From Pseudarthrobacter sp. NS4 (GTDB taxonomy: Bacteria > Actinomycetota > Actinomycetes > Actinomycetales > Micrococcaceae): DNA of 64,000 nt. The DNA lies in the NCBI RefSeq assembly GCF_024758005.1, contig NZ_CP103288.1:1674001-1738000 (forward strand), read 5' to 3'. The translations under genes were made by a program, and so were the position numbers. This document shows, piece after piece, positions 1 through 12,201 of the stretch. The notes under the pieces are model-generated. The model made no database searches. It was given only the letters and a program-made list of their open reading frames with translations, and had not been told where the DNA came from. The stretch's first letter is position 1, and each line of letters starts with the position of its first letter.

Positions 1-1
1 C

Positions 2-802
2 CTGAACTCCGACGAGGGGATCAGCTACACGGAGTTCAGCTACCAGATCCTGCAGGGTATGGACTACCTGCAGCTCTACCGCGATTACAACTGCGTGCTG
101 CAGACCGGCGGTTCCGACCAGTGGGGCAACCTCACCAGCGGTACCGAGCTGATCCGCAAAGTGGAGGGCAAGAGCGTTCACGCCCTGGGAACCCCGCTCA
201 TCACCAACTCCGACGGCACCAAGTTCGGCAAGAGCGAGGGCAACGCCATCTGGCTCGACGCCGGCATGTGCAGCCCGTACGCCTTCTACCAGTTCTGGCT
301 CAACACAGCCGATGCAGATGTGGTGGACCGGTTGAAGGTCTTCACCTTCCTCACCCGCGCGGAGATCGAGGAAATGGCCATGGCTGTTGCGGAGCGTCCC
401 TTCGCCCGTGAAGGGCAGAGGAAGCTTGCCTTTGAGGTGACCTCCCTCGTTCATGGGGTGGAAGCCACCGAAAAGGTCATTGCAGCTTCTGCCGCCCTCT
501 TTGGAAACGGTGACCTGGCTGCGTTGGACAAGCCGACGCTCCAGGCGGCGACTTCCGAACTCCCGTCGGCCACCGTCCAGGTGGACGCGCTCGGAATCGT
601 GGACCTCCTTGTTGCCTCGGGGCTCTCGGAGAGCAAGTCCGCAGCCCGCCGCACCGTGGGCGAAGGCGGTGCCTACGTCAACAATGAAAAGGTGCTGGAC
701 CCGGAAGCCGTGATCTCGGAGGATGAACTCCTGCACGGGCAGTACCTGCTGCTCCGCCGGGGGAAGAAGAATCTGGCTACCGTCGAGGTACTGGTTCCGT
801 AA
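2..802 (+). CDS. tyrS: tyrosyl-tRNA synthetase, C-terminal part (5' end outside window)
   Basis: Class I aminoacyl-tRNA synthetase that charges tRNA-Tyr in the cytoplasm. The frame is open from base 2, so the gene starts upstream of the window; the HIGH-motif region is missing. Visible are the tyrosine-binding segment (GGSDQWGN), the KMSKS-equivalent KFGKS near nt 220-235, and a C-terminal S4-like RNA-binding domain from about nt 580 to the stop (VDLLVASGLSESKSAARR, then a GGAYVN turn). It ends at a TAA and is followed by a strong hairpin terminator. The position next to the recN/tlyA cluster matches the actinobacterial order. Confidence 0.97.
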   Translation: MNSDEGISYTEFSYQILQGMDYLQLYRDYNCVLQTGGSDQWGNLTSGTELIRKVEGKSVHALGTPLITNSDGTKFGKSEGNAIWLDAGMCSPYAFYQFWLNTADADVVDRLKVFTFLTRAEIEEMAMAVAERPFAREGQRKLAFEVTSLVHGVEATEKVIAASAALFGNGDLAALDKPTLQAATSELPSATVQVDALGIVDLLVASGLSESKSAARRTVGEGGAYVNNEKVLDPEAVISEDELLHGQYLLLRRGKKNLATVEVLVP

Positions 803-821
803 CGGGGAAATATGCCATCTG

Positions 822-872
822 CACGCCCCTCCGCAGCCGATTTGCACGGCCGCGGAGGGGCGTGTATTGTTT
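822..872 (+). terminator. Rho-independent terminator after tyrS
   Basis: A 13-bp perfect stem (cacgcccctccgc at 822-834 pairing with gcggaggggcgtg at 852-864), a 17-nt loop and a T-rich tail (tattgttttct). It separates tyrS from the rrn leader. Confidence 0.85.
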
Positions 873-1017
873 TCTGAGTCGCCGCCGGTGAGTGGTGACA
901 AACCCCCTACTAATGAGAAGCAATTCTTGGTCACGCAGAGCGTGGATTGAAGAAAATGCTTCTCTTTATGCTGGGCGGATTCATTCCACCGAGTGAATTC
1001 CGGAAAAACAACCGGAT

Positions 1018-1047
1018 TTGCAAAAGTGAATATGAATGAAATAAGAT
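1018..1047 (+). promoter_or_regulatory. candidate rrn promoter
   Basis: TTGCAA (1018-1023) and TAAGAT (1042-1047), spacer 18 bp, in an A+T-rich stretch about 255 bp before the 16S 5' end. The prediction is by eye only. Confidence 0.4.
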
Positions 1048-1121
1048 TGAAACATCGCAGCGAAGAAATACGAGATAAGAATTCAAATTATTGAATTATT
1101 TCGGGAATATTCGAATGTGTC

Positions 1122-1150
1122 TGTTGTTTGAGAACTCAATAGTGTGCCAA
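1122..1150 (+). other. 5' arm of 16S precursor processing stem
   Basis: This 29-nt segment pairs, allowing G-U wobbles, with 3034-3062 in the 16S-23S spacer. The outer ten bases agtgtgccaa/ttggcacact pair perfectly. Such stems flanking 16S are known RNase III substrates in bacteria; the pairing here is read from the sequence. Confidence 0.75.
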
Positions 1151-1302
1151 GTTTGTTGATACCGATTTGTTTTTTGAATTGGTTGAATTGACTGGATCGT
1201 CCGCCCCTGTGGGTGGTCTGGTTTTTACAGCTGGTTTCAAATTTTGCAGTGTGGTGGCCGCGTTTTCCCGTGGTGCCATGTTGTGTCTGTTTTTGTTTTA
1301 CT

Positions 1303-6459
<5,157 letters not shown>

Positions 6460-6672
6460 ACACACCACCCCGCAAACGATCCTTCAAAAGCGTTTGCACC
6501 ACGGGGTCGGTAAAAAGATAAACAAGACTGCTTGCGTCCACTATGTGGTTCCCAAACAACAAACCAAACCACGGTTCGTTGCCACGGGAACACAACTGAA
6601 TAACAACACCACAATTGTTGTAACCAAAAACTTCCCACACCACCCCACAGGGGGCCGGTGACGGGTCAAAGG
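6460..6672 (+). other. 23S-5S spacer with 3' arm of the 23S stem
   Basis: 213 bp without a gene. Bases 6531-6572 are the 3' arm pairing with 3163-3205. The rest is A/C-rich and single-stranded in appearance; no tRNA is visible. Confidence 0.75.
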
Positions 6673-6791
6673 GTTACGGCGGTCATAGCGTGGGGGAAAC
6701 GCCCGGTCCCATTCCGAACCCGGAAGCTAAGACCCACAGCGCCGATGGTACTGCACCCGGGAGGGTGTGGGAGAGTAGGTCACCGCCGGAC
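6673..6791 (+). rRNA. rrf: 5S ribosomal RNA
   Basis: About 119 nt. The terminal stem gttacggcggtcat pairs with the 3' region ggtcaccgccggac, and the conserved loop cccattccgaacccggaagctaag lies at about 6707-6730. The size and the position as the last gene of the rrn operon are normal. Confidence 0.96.
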
Positions 6792-6803
6792 AACCATTAG
6801 GTC

Positions 6804-6843
6804 GAGAGCCTCCAAACACACGTTTGGAGGCTCTCCCACTTTA
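6804..6843 (+). terminator. rrn operon terminator
   Basis: A 14-bp perfect stem, gagagcctccaaac (6804-6817) and gtttggaggctctc (6822-6835), with a 4-nt loop, then ccacttt. It lies directly after 5S. Confidence 0.9.
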
Positions 6844-7302
6844 ACCACCACCCCCAAACCCCCACACACACACCCCGCCCGGAAAAACCCGGCCCCTCAC
6901 CCACGACCGGTTAACACCCAACGGCAACACCCGCCGTCGAACTCCTTCCCGGTAAGAGAACGTCCCCTTCAAACATCCAGGATCTGGGAGAGCATCGCCA
7001 GGAAAACCGCAAGAGCTGGGAGAGCGCCACCCGGAAAACCGCAGGATGTGACAGAGCGTCCCCCGGAAAACCGCGTGAGGTGGGAGAGCGATCCAGGGGT
7101 TGCTGCGGCGGGAGGGTGTGAAGATTCCCACGATGTGCACACGCCGGGCCTACTCTGTCCCGGCGGATTAGGCGGCTCGCCTAGAATTGATGAAGATGTA
7201 CGGACTTCGAAGCGCTTGATTTCGGGTTGCGTAGGAAACGAAACACGGATACGAGCGGCTGCAGTTGCGCCAGTGGTCGGCTCACAACAGGAGGAATCCA
7301 TT
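6844..7302 (+). promoter_or_regulatory. long untranslated leader before the repeat-protein gene
   Basis: 459 bp without a supported gene. The open frame continues upstream of 7303, but that part is not credible protein: it reads through 5S and the rrn terminator. The first part (6844-6960) is C-rich and low in complexity. Bases 6984-7097 are a 32-bp tandem repeat. At 7142-7165 there is a 7-bp inverted repeat (cgccggg/cccggcg). A weak promoter candidate is TTGCGT at 7227-7232, a 17-bp spacer and TACGAG at 7250-7255. A good ribosome-binding site, caggaggaatcc, precedes the ATG at 7303. Confidence 0.45.
6984..7097 (+). repeat. 32-bp tandem repeat, about 3.5 copies
   Basis: Units begin at 6984, 7016, 7048 and 7080 (the last partial), with exact 32-bp periodicity. 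Each holds a conserved gggagagcg-like half (gacagagcg in unit 3) and ggaaaaccgc at 7001, 7033 and 7065. The bases between vary. The repeat lies between the rrn terminator and the next gene, outside coding sequence. Confidence 0.85.
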
Positions 7303-9117
7303 ATGGCCGAGCACAACGGCGGTAACCGCGGAAACGACCGCGGACCTTTCCGGGGAAACAACAACTCCGGAGGAGAACCGCGCGGGTTCCGCTCCCGCAC
7401 GAACCGCGACAGCAACGACTCTCCGAAGCGTGCCGCCGGGGGTGGCGAACGGAAGCCCTCCGGGGAACGTGACCGCAAGCCATTTGGCGACCGTGACCGC
7501 AAGCCATTTGGTGAGCGTCCGCCTCGCGAGGGTGAGGGTGACCGTCGTGGTTTTGGCGGTGGAGAGCGCAAGCCGTATGGGGATCGGGATAACAAGTCGT
7601 CTGGTGATCGTCCCCGTCGCGAGGGTGAGGGGGACCGTCGTGGTTTTGGCGGTGGAGAGCGCAAGCCGTATGGGGATCGGGATAACAAGTCGTTCGGTGA
7701 CCGTCCCCGTCGCGAGGGTGAGGGTGACCGCCGCAGCTTCGGTGGCGGAGAACGGAAGCCTTTCGGTGACCGTGACCGCAAACCGTATGGAGACCGGGAT
7801 AACAAGTCGTTCGGTGACCGTCCCCGTCGCGAGGGTGAGGGTGACCGCCGCAGCTTCGGTGGCGGAGAACGGAAGCCTTTCGGCGACCGTGACCGCAAAC
7901 CGTTCGGCGACCGGCAGGACCGCGCACCGCGCAGCTTTGACCGCGGCCCCGCCCGTGGTGATGGACCCCGCGGAGACTCCGGTCCACGCAGCTTTGGCCG
8001 TGACCGCCAGGAAGACCGGCCCGCACGGGTCCCCAATGTCCGGGACCTCCGCAGTGCCAACCGTCCTGACCGTGAACGCTCGCCTGAAATCGATGAGGAC
8101 GTCACGGGCAAGGAGTTGGACCGCGCCACCCAGCACCAGATCAAGACCCTTGAATCGAATAGCGCGGAGTGGGTTGCCCGCCACCTGGTCATGGCCGGCC
8201 GCCTGATTGACGATGAGCCGGAACTTGCCTTCCAGCACGCCCTGGCCGCCAGCCGGCGCGGCGGCAGGCTTGCGGCCGTGCGCGAAGCCGTAGGCCTCAC
8301 CGCGTACGCCGCCGGCCACTATGGTGAGGCGCTGCGGGAATTCCGCACCTACCGCCGGATCAGTGGATCCAACGTGCACCTCCCCGTGATGGCCGACTGC
8401 GAACGTGGCCTGGGCCGTCCGGATCGTGCACTCGATGTGGCCCGGTCAGAAGAAGCCAAGGACCTGGACGCCCCGGGCAAGGTGGAGCTGGCTATCGTGG
8501 CAGCAGGTGCAAGGACTGACCTCGGCCAACTGGATGCCGCCGTGGCGGAACTGGAGATTCCCCAGCTGGACATTAACCGGGCGTTCTCCTACAGCCCCCG
8601 TCTCTTCCGCGCCTACGCCGACGCATTGGCCGCTGTGGGCCGGGAAGCTGAAGCAGAAAAGTGGCAGAAGCAGGCTGTGGTTGCCGAGAATGCCTTGGGC
8701 CAGGGCGTCGACGAAGAGCCGGACATCATCGACCTCGGCTGGGACGAAGAGGAAGAAGCCCGGGAGGAAGCTGAGCGCCGCCGCCTGCTGGACCGCGCCG
8801 CAACGGCATCTGCGACGGCAGCCACTGCCGCAGGCGCGTCCACGGCTGCTCCAGCCGCAGCAGTTGCCCCGGAAGCAGGTGTCTCCGACGCCGGCGCTTC
8901 CGCAAGTGCCGACAATGCCGGTGCCGCCGGCTCCCCGGAGGCCCAGGACGCCAGCATCGATGACCAGGAAGCAGACTACTTCGCCTCGGACGACGCAGAG
9001 TCGGACGAGGACTCGGTGGAGCACGACGAGCTGGAAACCGAAGACCGCCTGGAAACCGAAGACCGCCAGGAAACCGGCGGGGAAACCGAAGACCGCCAGG
9101 ATCGCCGGGAAGACTGA
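7303..9117 (+). CDS. repeat-rich basic protein with TPR-like helical domain
   Basis: 604 residues if it starts at ATG 7303, chosen for the strong caggagga site 8 bp upstream. Residues 1-230 are disordered and rich in G, R, D, K and E. They include four tandem copies (nt 7510-7905) of a 31-residue unit with the pattern GDRPRREGEGDRR.FGGGERKP, the third copy enlarged to 39 residues. Residues about 265-445 form an alpha-helical, TPR-like domain (A..A...GHYGEAL and GQLDAAVAEL type helices). The tail is Ala-rich and then acidic, ending in ETEDR repeats. The position matches Rv1691, a TPR-type protein in the same cluster; function unknown. The basic repeats suggest RNA or ribosome binding, which is inference. 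Confidence 0.85.
   Translation: MAEHNGGNRGNDRGPFRGNNNSGGEPRGFRSRTNRDSNDSPKRAAGGGERKPSGERDRKPFGDRDRKPFGERPPREGEGDRRGFGGGERKPYGDRDNKSSGDRPRREGEGDRRGFGGGERKPYGDRDNKSFGDRPRREGEGDRRSFGGGERKPFGDRDRKPYGDRDNKSFGDRPRREGEGDRRSFGGGERKPFGDRDRKPFGDRQDRAPRSFDRGPARGDGPRGDSGPRSFGRDRQEDRPARVPNVRDLRSANRPDRERSPEIDEDVTGKELDRATQHQIKTLESNSAEWVARHLVMAGRLIDDEPELAFQHALAASRRGGRLAAVREAVGLTAYAAGHYGEALREFRTYRRISGSNVHLPVMADCERGLGRPDRALDVARSEEAKDLDAPGKVELAIVAAGARTDLGQLDAAVAELEIPQLDINRAFSYSPRLFRAYADALAAVGREAEAEKWQKQAVVAENALGQGVDEEPDIIDLGWDEEEEAREEAERRRLLDRAATASATAATAAGASTAAPAAAVAPEAGVSDAGASASADNAGAAGSPEAQDASIDDQEADYFASDDAESDEDSVEHDELETEDRLETEDRQETGGETEDRQDRRED
7510..7905 (+). repeat. in-frame 93-bp tandem repeats in the repeat-protein gene
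   Basis: Three units of 93 bp and one of 117 bp (units 1, 2, 4 and 3), all in frame. Units 2-4 are nearly identical at DNA level, which suggests recent duplication by slippage or unequal recombination. Copy number probably varies between strains. Confidence 0.85.
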
Positions 9118-9122
9118 CGCAA

Positions 9123-10112
9123 ATGAGTGAAGTTTCCCTGATCTCCCTGTTCGACGCGCTCCTGGCCGATCTGGACGGGGTGGTCTACGCAGGCCCGCAC
9201 GCAATCCCCGGTGCGGTCGAATCGCTGAAGCAGCTGTCCGGCGTGTGCGTGGGGCTGGGCTACGTCACCAACAACGCGTCACGCACTCCGGCACAGGTTG
9301 CGGCGCATCTCCGTGAACTTGGTGCGCCTGCCGAGGACAACCAGGTGGTCAGTTCATCCCAGGCCGCGGCTGAGCTGCTGGCTTCCCGGCTGGCACCGGG
9401 GTCCCGGGTCCTCATTACCGGCAGCCCCGCGCTGGCCCACGAAATCGAACTGGTGGGCCTTGTCCCGGTCCACAGCCAGGACGAGGATCCGGTGGCAGTG
9501 GTCCAGGGTTTCAATCCGGACATTGGCTGGAAGGACCTGGCCGAAGCGGCCTACGTCGTGTCTGCCGGTGCTCTTTGGGTGGCCACCAACACGGACATGT
9601 CCATCCCGCAGGCACGGGGGATTGCCCCCGGAAACGGCACGTTGGTGGCCGCCGTGACTTCGGCCACAGGACAGACGCCGCTGGTGGCCGGCAAGCCGGA
9701 GGCGCCGCTTTTCCATTCGGCTGCCAAACGGCTTGGCGCAGAACGCCCGCTGGTGGTCGGCGACCGGCTGGACACGGACATCCTCGGCGGCAACAACGCC
9801 GGCTTTGCCACCGTAGCGGTGCTCACCGGCGTCGACACCCGGCAGAGCATCCTGGCGGCCCGGGCGGCCGAGCGCCCGGACTACCTCATTGAGGCGTTGC
9901 CGGACCTGTACCGGCCCTACCCCGAGGTCACGCACGACGGCGGCACCTACTCCTGTGGAGAGGCATCTGCCCGGGTGGCAAACGGAGCGGTGGGCATCAT
10001 TGGCAGCCCGGACCACCTTGACTCCTGGCGTGCCGCATGCGCCGCCTGGTGGGCAGCCACTCCGGGTGCCGCCACACCGCAGGCGCCGAAACTGGCGTGG
10101 CTCAATCATTAG
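9123..10112 (+). CDS. HAD superfamily (class IIA) phosphatase
   Basis: 329 residues. HAD motif I is ADLDGVVY (D16, D18). Motif II is GYVTNNASR (about residues 43-51). The lysine of motif III is in VAGKPEAPLF (about 194), and motif IV is VGDRLDTDILGGNNAG (about 217-232). This arrangement is typical of NagD/phosphoglycolate-phosphatase-like HAD-IIA enzymes (cytoplasmic, Mg-dependent); the substrate cannot be read from sequence. It starts 5 bp after the upstream gene and is probably in one operon with it. It corresponds to Rv1692 by position. Confidence 0.9.
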   Translation: MSEVSLISLFDALLADLDGVVYAGPHAIPGAVESLKQLSGVCVGLGYVTNNASRTPAQVAAHLRELGAPAEDNQVVSSSQAAAELLASRLAPGSRVLITGSPALAHEIELVGLVPVHSQDEDPVAVVQGFNPDIGWKDLAEAAYVVSAGALWVATNTDMSIPQARGIAPGNGTLVAAVTSATGQTPLVAGKPEAPLFHSAAKRLGAERPLVVGDRLDTDILGGNNAGFATVAVLTGVDTRQSILAARAAERPDYLIEALPDLYRPYPEVTHDGGTYSCGEASARVANGAVGIIGSPDHLDSWRAACAAWWAATPGAATPQAPKLAWLNH

Positions 10113-10115
10113 ACT
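10110..10115 (+). promoter_or_regulatory. possible -10 box for a leaderless start of the small gene
   Basis: TAGACT overlaps the HAD gene stop and ends 6 bp before ATG 10122; no Shine-Dalgarno is visible there. The spacing fits a leaderless transcript, but there is no convincing -35, and chance is likely. Confidence 0.2.
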
Positions 10116-10121
10116 GGTTGA

Positions 10122-10343
10122 ATGACTGAGCTGACCGAACCTGACGAAGCAGCAGCCCAGCCTTCCCCGGACTGGCCGCGGCCGGACGGTGCCGGGGTTA
10201 CGGATCCTGTTGTGGCACAGTCCATGGCCCGGCTGGATCCGTTGCCGCGCCTTCCGGTGGCAGAGCATGAAGCGGCCTACAACGACCTTCATGATGAGCT
10301 CCTCGCTGCCCTGAATGCTGAACCCGCGGACGGCGGGGCCTGA
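10122..10343 (+). CDS. small conserved hypothetical protein
   Basis: 73 residues, acidic, with Pro-rich patches and a C-terminal helix (EHEAAYNDLHDELLAALN). No recognised domain. It sits between the HAD phosphatase and tlyA, where M. tuberculosis has the small gene Rv1693, and its stop shares one base with the tlyA ATG, so it is likely translated in the operon. Function unknown. Confidence 0.75.
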   Translation: MTELTEPDEAAAQPSPDWPRPDGAGVTDPVVAQSMARLDPLPRLPVAEHEAAYNDLHDELLAALNAEPADGGA

Positions 10344-11158
10344 TGGCGGTACGCCTTGACCAGGCCCTGGTTGCGCGGGGCCTGGCCAGGTCACGCACCC
10401 ATGCCGCCGCCCTGATTGCCGAGGGCAAGGTCAGCTCCGCCGGCAGGGTCCTGGAAAAAGCGTCCCTGCAGGTTGACGACGACAGGGACCTCGCCGTCGA
10501 ACATGACGAACAGGACACCTACGCCAGCCGCGCCGGGCACAAGCTGTCCGGCGCCCTGGACGCCTTTCCGGAAGTGCTGGTGGACGGGAAACGTTGCCTC
10601 GACGCCGGAGCTTCCACGGGCGGCTTCACCGATGTGCTGCTTCGGCGCGGTGCTGCGCACGTGGTGGCAGTCGACGTCGGGCACGGCCAGCTGGTGCCCC
10701 GGCTCCGCAGCGATCCCCGCGTCGAGGTGCACGAGGGACTCAACGTCCGCTACATGCAGCCGGAGGACATCGGCGGTACCGCCGCGCTGACCGTGGCTGA
10801 CCTGTCCTTCATTTCGCTCACCCTCGTGGTTGGGCCGCTGACGCTGTGCACGGAACCAGGGGGCGACCTGGTGCTGATGGTGAAGCCACAGTTTGAAATA
10901 GGCAAGGACCGCCTGGGACGCACCGGGGTGGTGACGTCGGAGCGGGAACGCCGGATGGCGGTCGAAAAAGTGGCCTGGGCAGCGCTCGACGCCGGGCTGG
11001 ACCTCCGCGGGCTGGCGGCCAGTCCCTTGCCCGGCCAGGACGGAAACGTCGAATACTTCCTGTGGATAAAACGCAGGATCAGCCAAGACTTGCCTAAGAT
11101 CGAAGAGCGTGAGGCAGCTGCCGCTGCCTTGCTCGGACGTATCTGGCCGAACCACTAG
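10343..11158 (+). CDS. tlyA: TlyA family rRNA 2'-O-methyltransferase
   Basis: 271 residues. Residues 1-60 are an S4 RNA-binding domain (RLDQALVARGLARSRTHA). The rest is an FtsJ-like methyltransferase fold with the SAM motif CLDAGASTGGFTDVLL (85-100) and a catalytic-lysine region (LMVKPQFEIGK). In mycobacteria TlyA 2'-O-methylates 16S and 23S rRNA, and its loss gives capreomycin resistance; the same role is expected here. The start overlaps the upstream stop (TGATG), showing translational coupling. Confidence 0.93.
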   Translation: MAVRLDQALVARGLARSRTHAAALIAEGKVSSAGRVLEKASLQVDDDRDLAVEHDEQDTYASRAGHKLSGALDAFPEVLVDGKRCLDAGASTGGFTDVLLRRGAAHVVAVDVGHGQLVPRLRSDPRVEVHEGLNVRYMQPEDIGGTAALTVADLSFISLTLVVGPLTLCTEPGGDLVLMVKPQFEIGKDRLGRTGVVTSERERRMAVEKVAWAALDAGLDLRGLAASPLPGQDGNVEYFLWIKRRISQDLPKIEEREAAAAALLGRIWPNH

Positions 11159-11171
11159 AGAGCGGAACCTG

Positions 11172-12197
11172 ATGAGCAGGCGTGTACTGGTCCTCGCCCA
11201 CACCGGCCGCGAGGAATCACTGAAGGCCGCCTGGGAAGCCTGCGCGCTGTTGCACGCCTCGGGCATCGTCCCGGTGATGCAGGAGTCCGAGCTGGATGAC
11301 ATGGAACGGTTTTTCGGCCACCTTGCCCAGCCGGTGGAAGTGCTCCACGACCACGTCCAGCTGCCCGACGTCGAACTGGTGATGGTCCTCGGCGGCGATG
11401 GCACCATCCTGCGCGCCGCCGAACTGGTCCGGGAAGAGGACGTGCCCCTGCTGGGTGTCAACCTTGGCCATGTGGGTTTCCTGGCCGAAAGCGAGCGGGC
11501 GGACCTGGCCCAGACAGTCGAGTGGATCGCGAGCCGCGATTACACGGTGGAAGAGCGGATGACCATCGATGTGCAGGTCTGGGTCCGCGGGCAGAAGATT
11601 TGGCACACCTGGGCTCTTAACGAGGCCGCCATCGAAAAAGCCAACCGGGAGCGCATGCTCGAAGTGGTCACGGAAGTGGACGAACGTCCGCTGACATCCT
11701 TCGGGTGTGATGGGATCGTGATGGCCACGCCTACCGGTTCCACCGCCTACGCTTTTTCAGCCGGCGGCCCCGTGGTGTGGCCCGAGGTGGAGGCGCTGGT
11801 CATCGTCCCCATCAGCGCACATGCACTCTTCGCGAAGCCGCTGGTGGTATCGCCGCGTTCACGCCTTGCCGTGGAGGTCCTGAGCCGCACCGACGCCCAG
11901 GGTGTGCTGTGGTGCGATGGCCGGCGGTCCGTGGACCTGCCGCCCGGCGCCCGGGTTGAGGTCACGAAGTCCGCCACGCCCGTTCGGCTGGCCCGGACGC
12001 ACCAGACCCCGTTCTCCGCCAGGCTGGTCCGTAAGTTTGAACTGCCCATCCACGGCTGGCGGGGGCCCGTGCCAAAGGCAGAGGCCATCCACACCGGCCC
12101 CATTCCCATCGTCAGGACGCCGCGGCCCATGCCTCCGCTCCAGGTGGCGCCGGCGGGCCAGCCCGATGTTGATACCGATCCGTCGACTGCAAAGTGA
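11172..12197 (+). CDS. nadK: NAD kinase
   Basis: 341 residues from ATG 11172 (13 bp after tlyA, with agcggaacc just upstream), which fits the family better than longer in-frame starts. It phosphorylates NAD to NADP. The signature GGDGT is at 74-78, followed by the NLGHVGFLAE segment and, further on, FGCDGIVMATPTGSTAYAFSAGGP, the conserved NAD-binding region. The C-terminal 40 residues are Pro-rich and probably disordered. It corresponds to ppnK (Rv1695) in the same position. Confidence 0.95.
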   Translation: MSRRVLVLAHTGREESLKAAWEACALLHASGIVPVMQESELDDMERFFGHLAQPVEVLHDHVQLPDVELVMVLGGDGTILRAAELVREEDVPLLGVNLGHVGFLAESERADLAQTVEWIASRDYTVEERMTIDVQVWVRGQKIWHTWALNEAAIEKANRERMLEVVTEVDERPLTSFGCDGIVMATPTGSTAYAFSAGGPVVWPEVEALVIVPISAHALFAKPLVVSPRSRLAVEVLSRTDAQGVLWCDGRRSVDLPPGARVEVTKSATPVRLARTHQTPFSARLVRKFELPIHGWRGPVPKAEAIHTGPIPIVRTPRPMPPLQVAPAGQPDVDTDPSTAK

Positions 12198-12201
12198 ACC
12201 A

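Larger units (their letters stand above)
873..1302 (+). promoter_or_regulatory. rrn operon promoter and leader region
   Basis: These 430 bp hold no gene and are clearly more A+T-rich than the surroundings, as expected for rRNA promoters. The best sigma-70-like candidate is TTGCAA at 1018-1023, an 18-bp spacer and TAAGAT at 1042-1047. Downstream lies the motif tgtttgagaactcaatagtg (1124-1143), which forms the 5' arm of the 16S precursor stem. More than one promoter is possible; only this one looks reasonable by eye. Confidence 0.5.

Noticed and set aside
6984..7097. CRISPR array
   Set aside because: Repeats are directly adjoining with no unique spacers, and there is no cas gene.
6658..7302. 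Extension of the repeat-protein reading frame back to 6658 (819 residues)
   Set aside because: It would read through 5S rRNA, the rrn terminator and the 32-bp repeats. The strong ribosome-binding site is at 7290-7297, before ATG 7303.
6969..8300. 443-residue antisense open frame opposite the repeat protein
   Set aside because: Its Arg/Ser/Pro repeats are the mirror of the sense repeats; no start site and no family resemblance.
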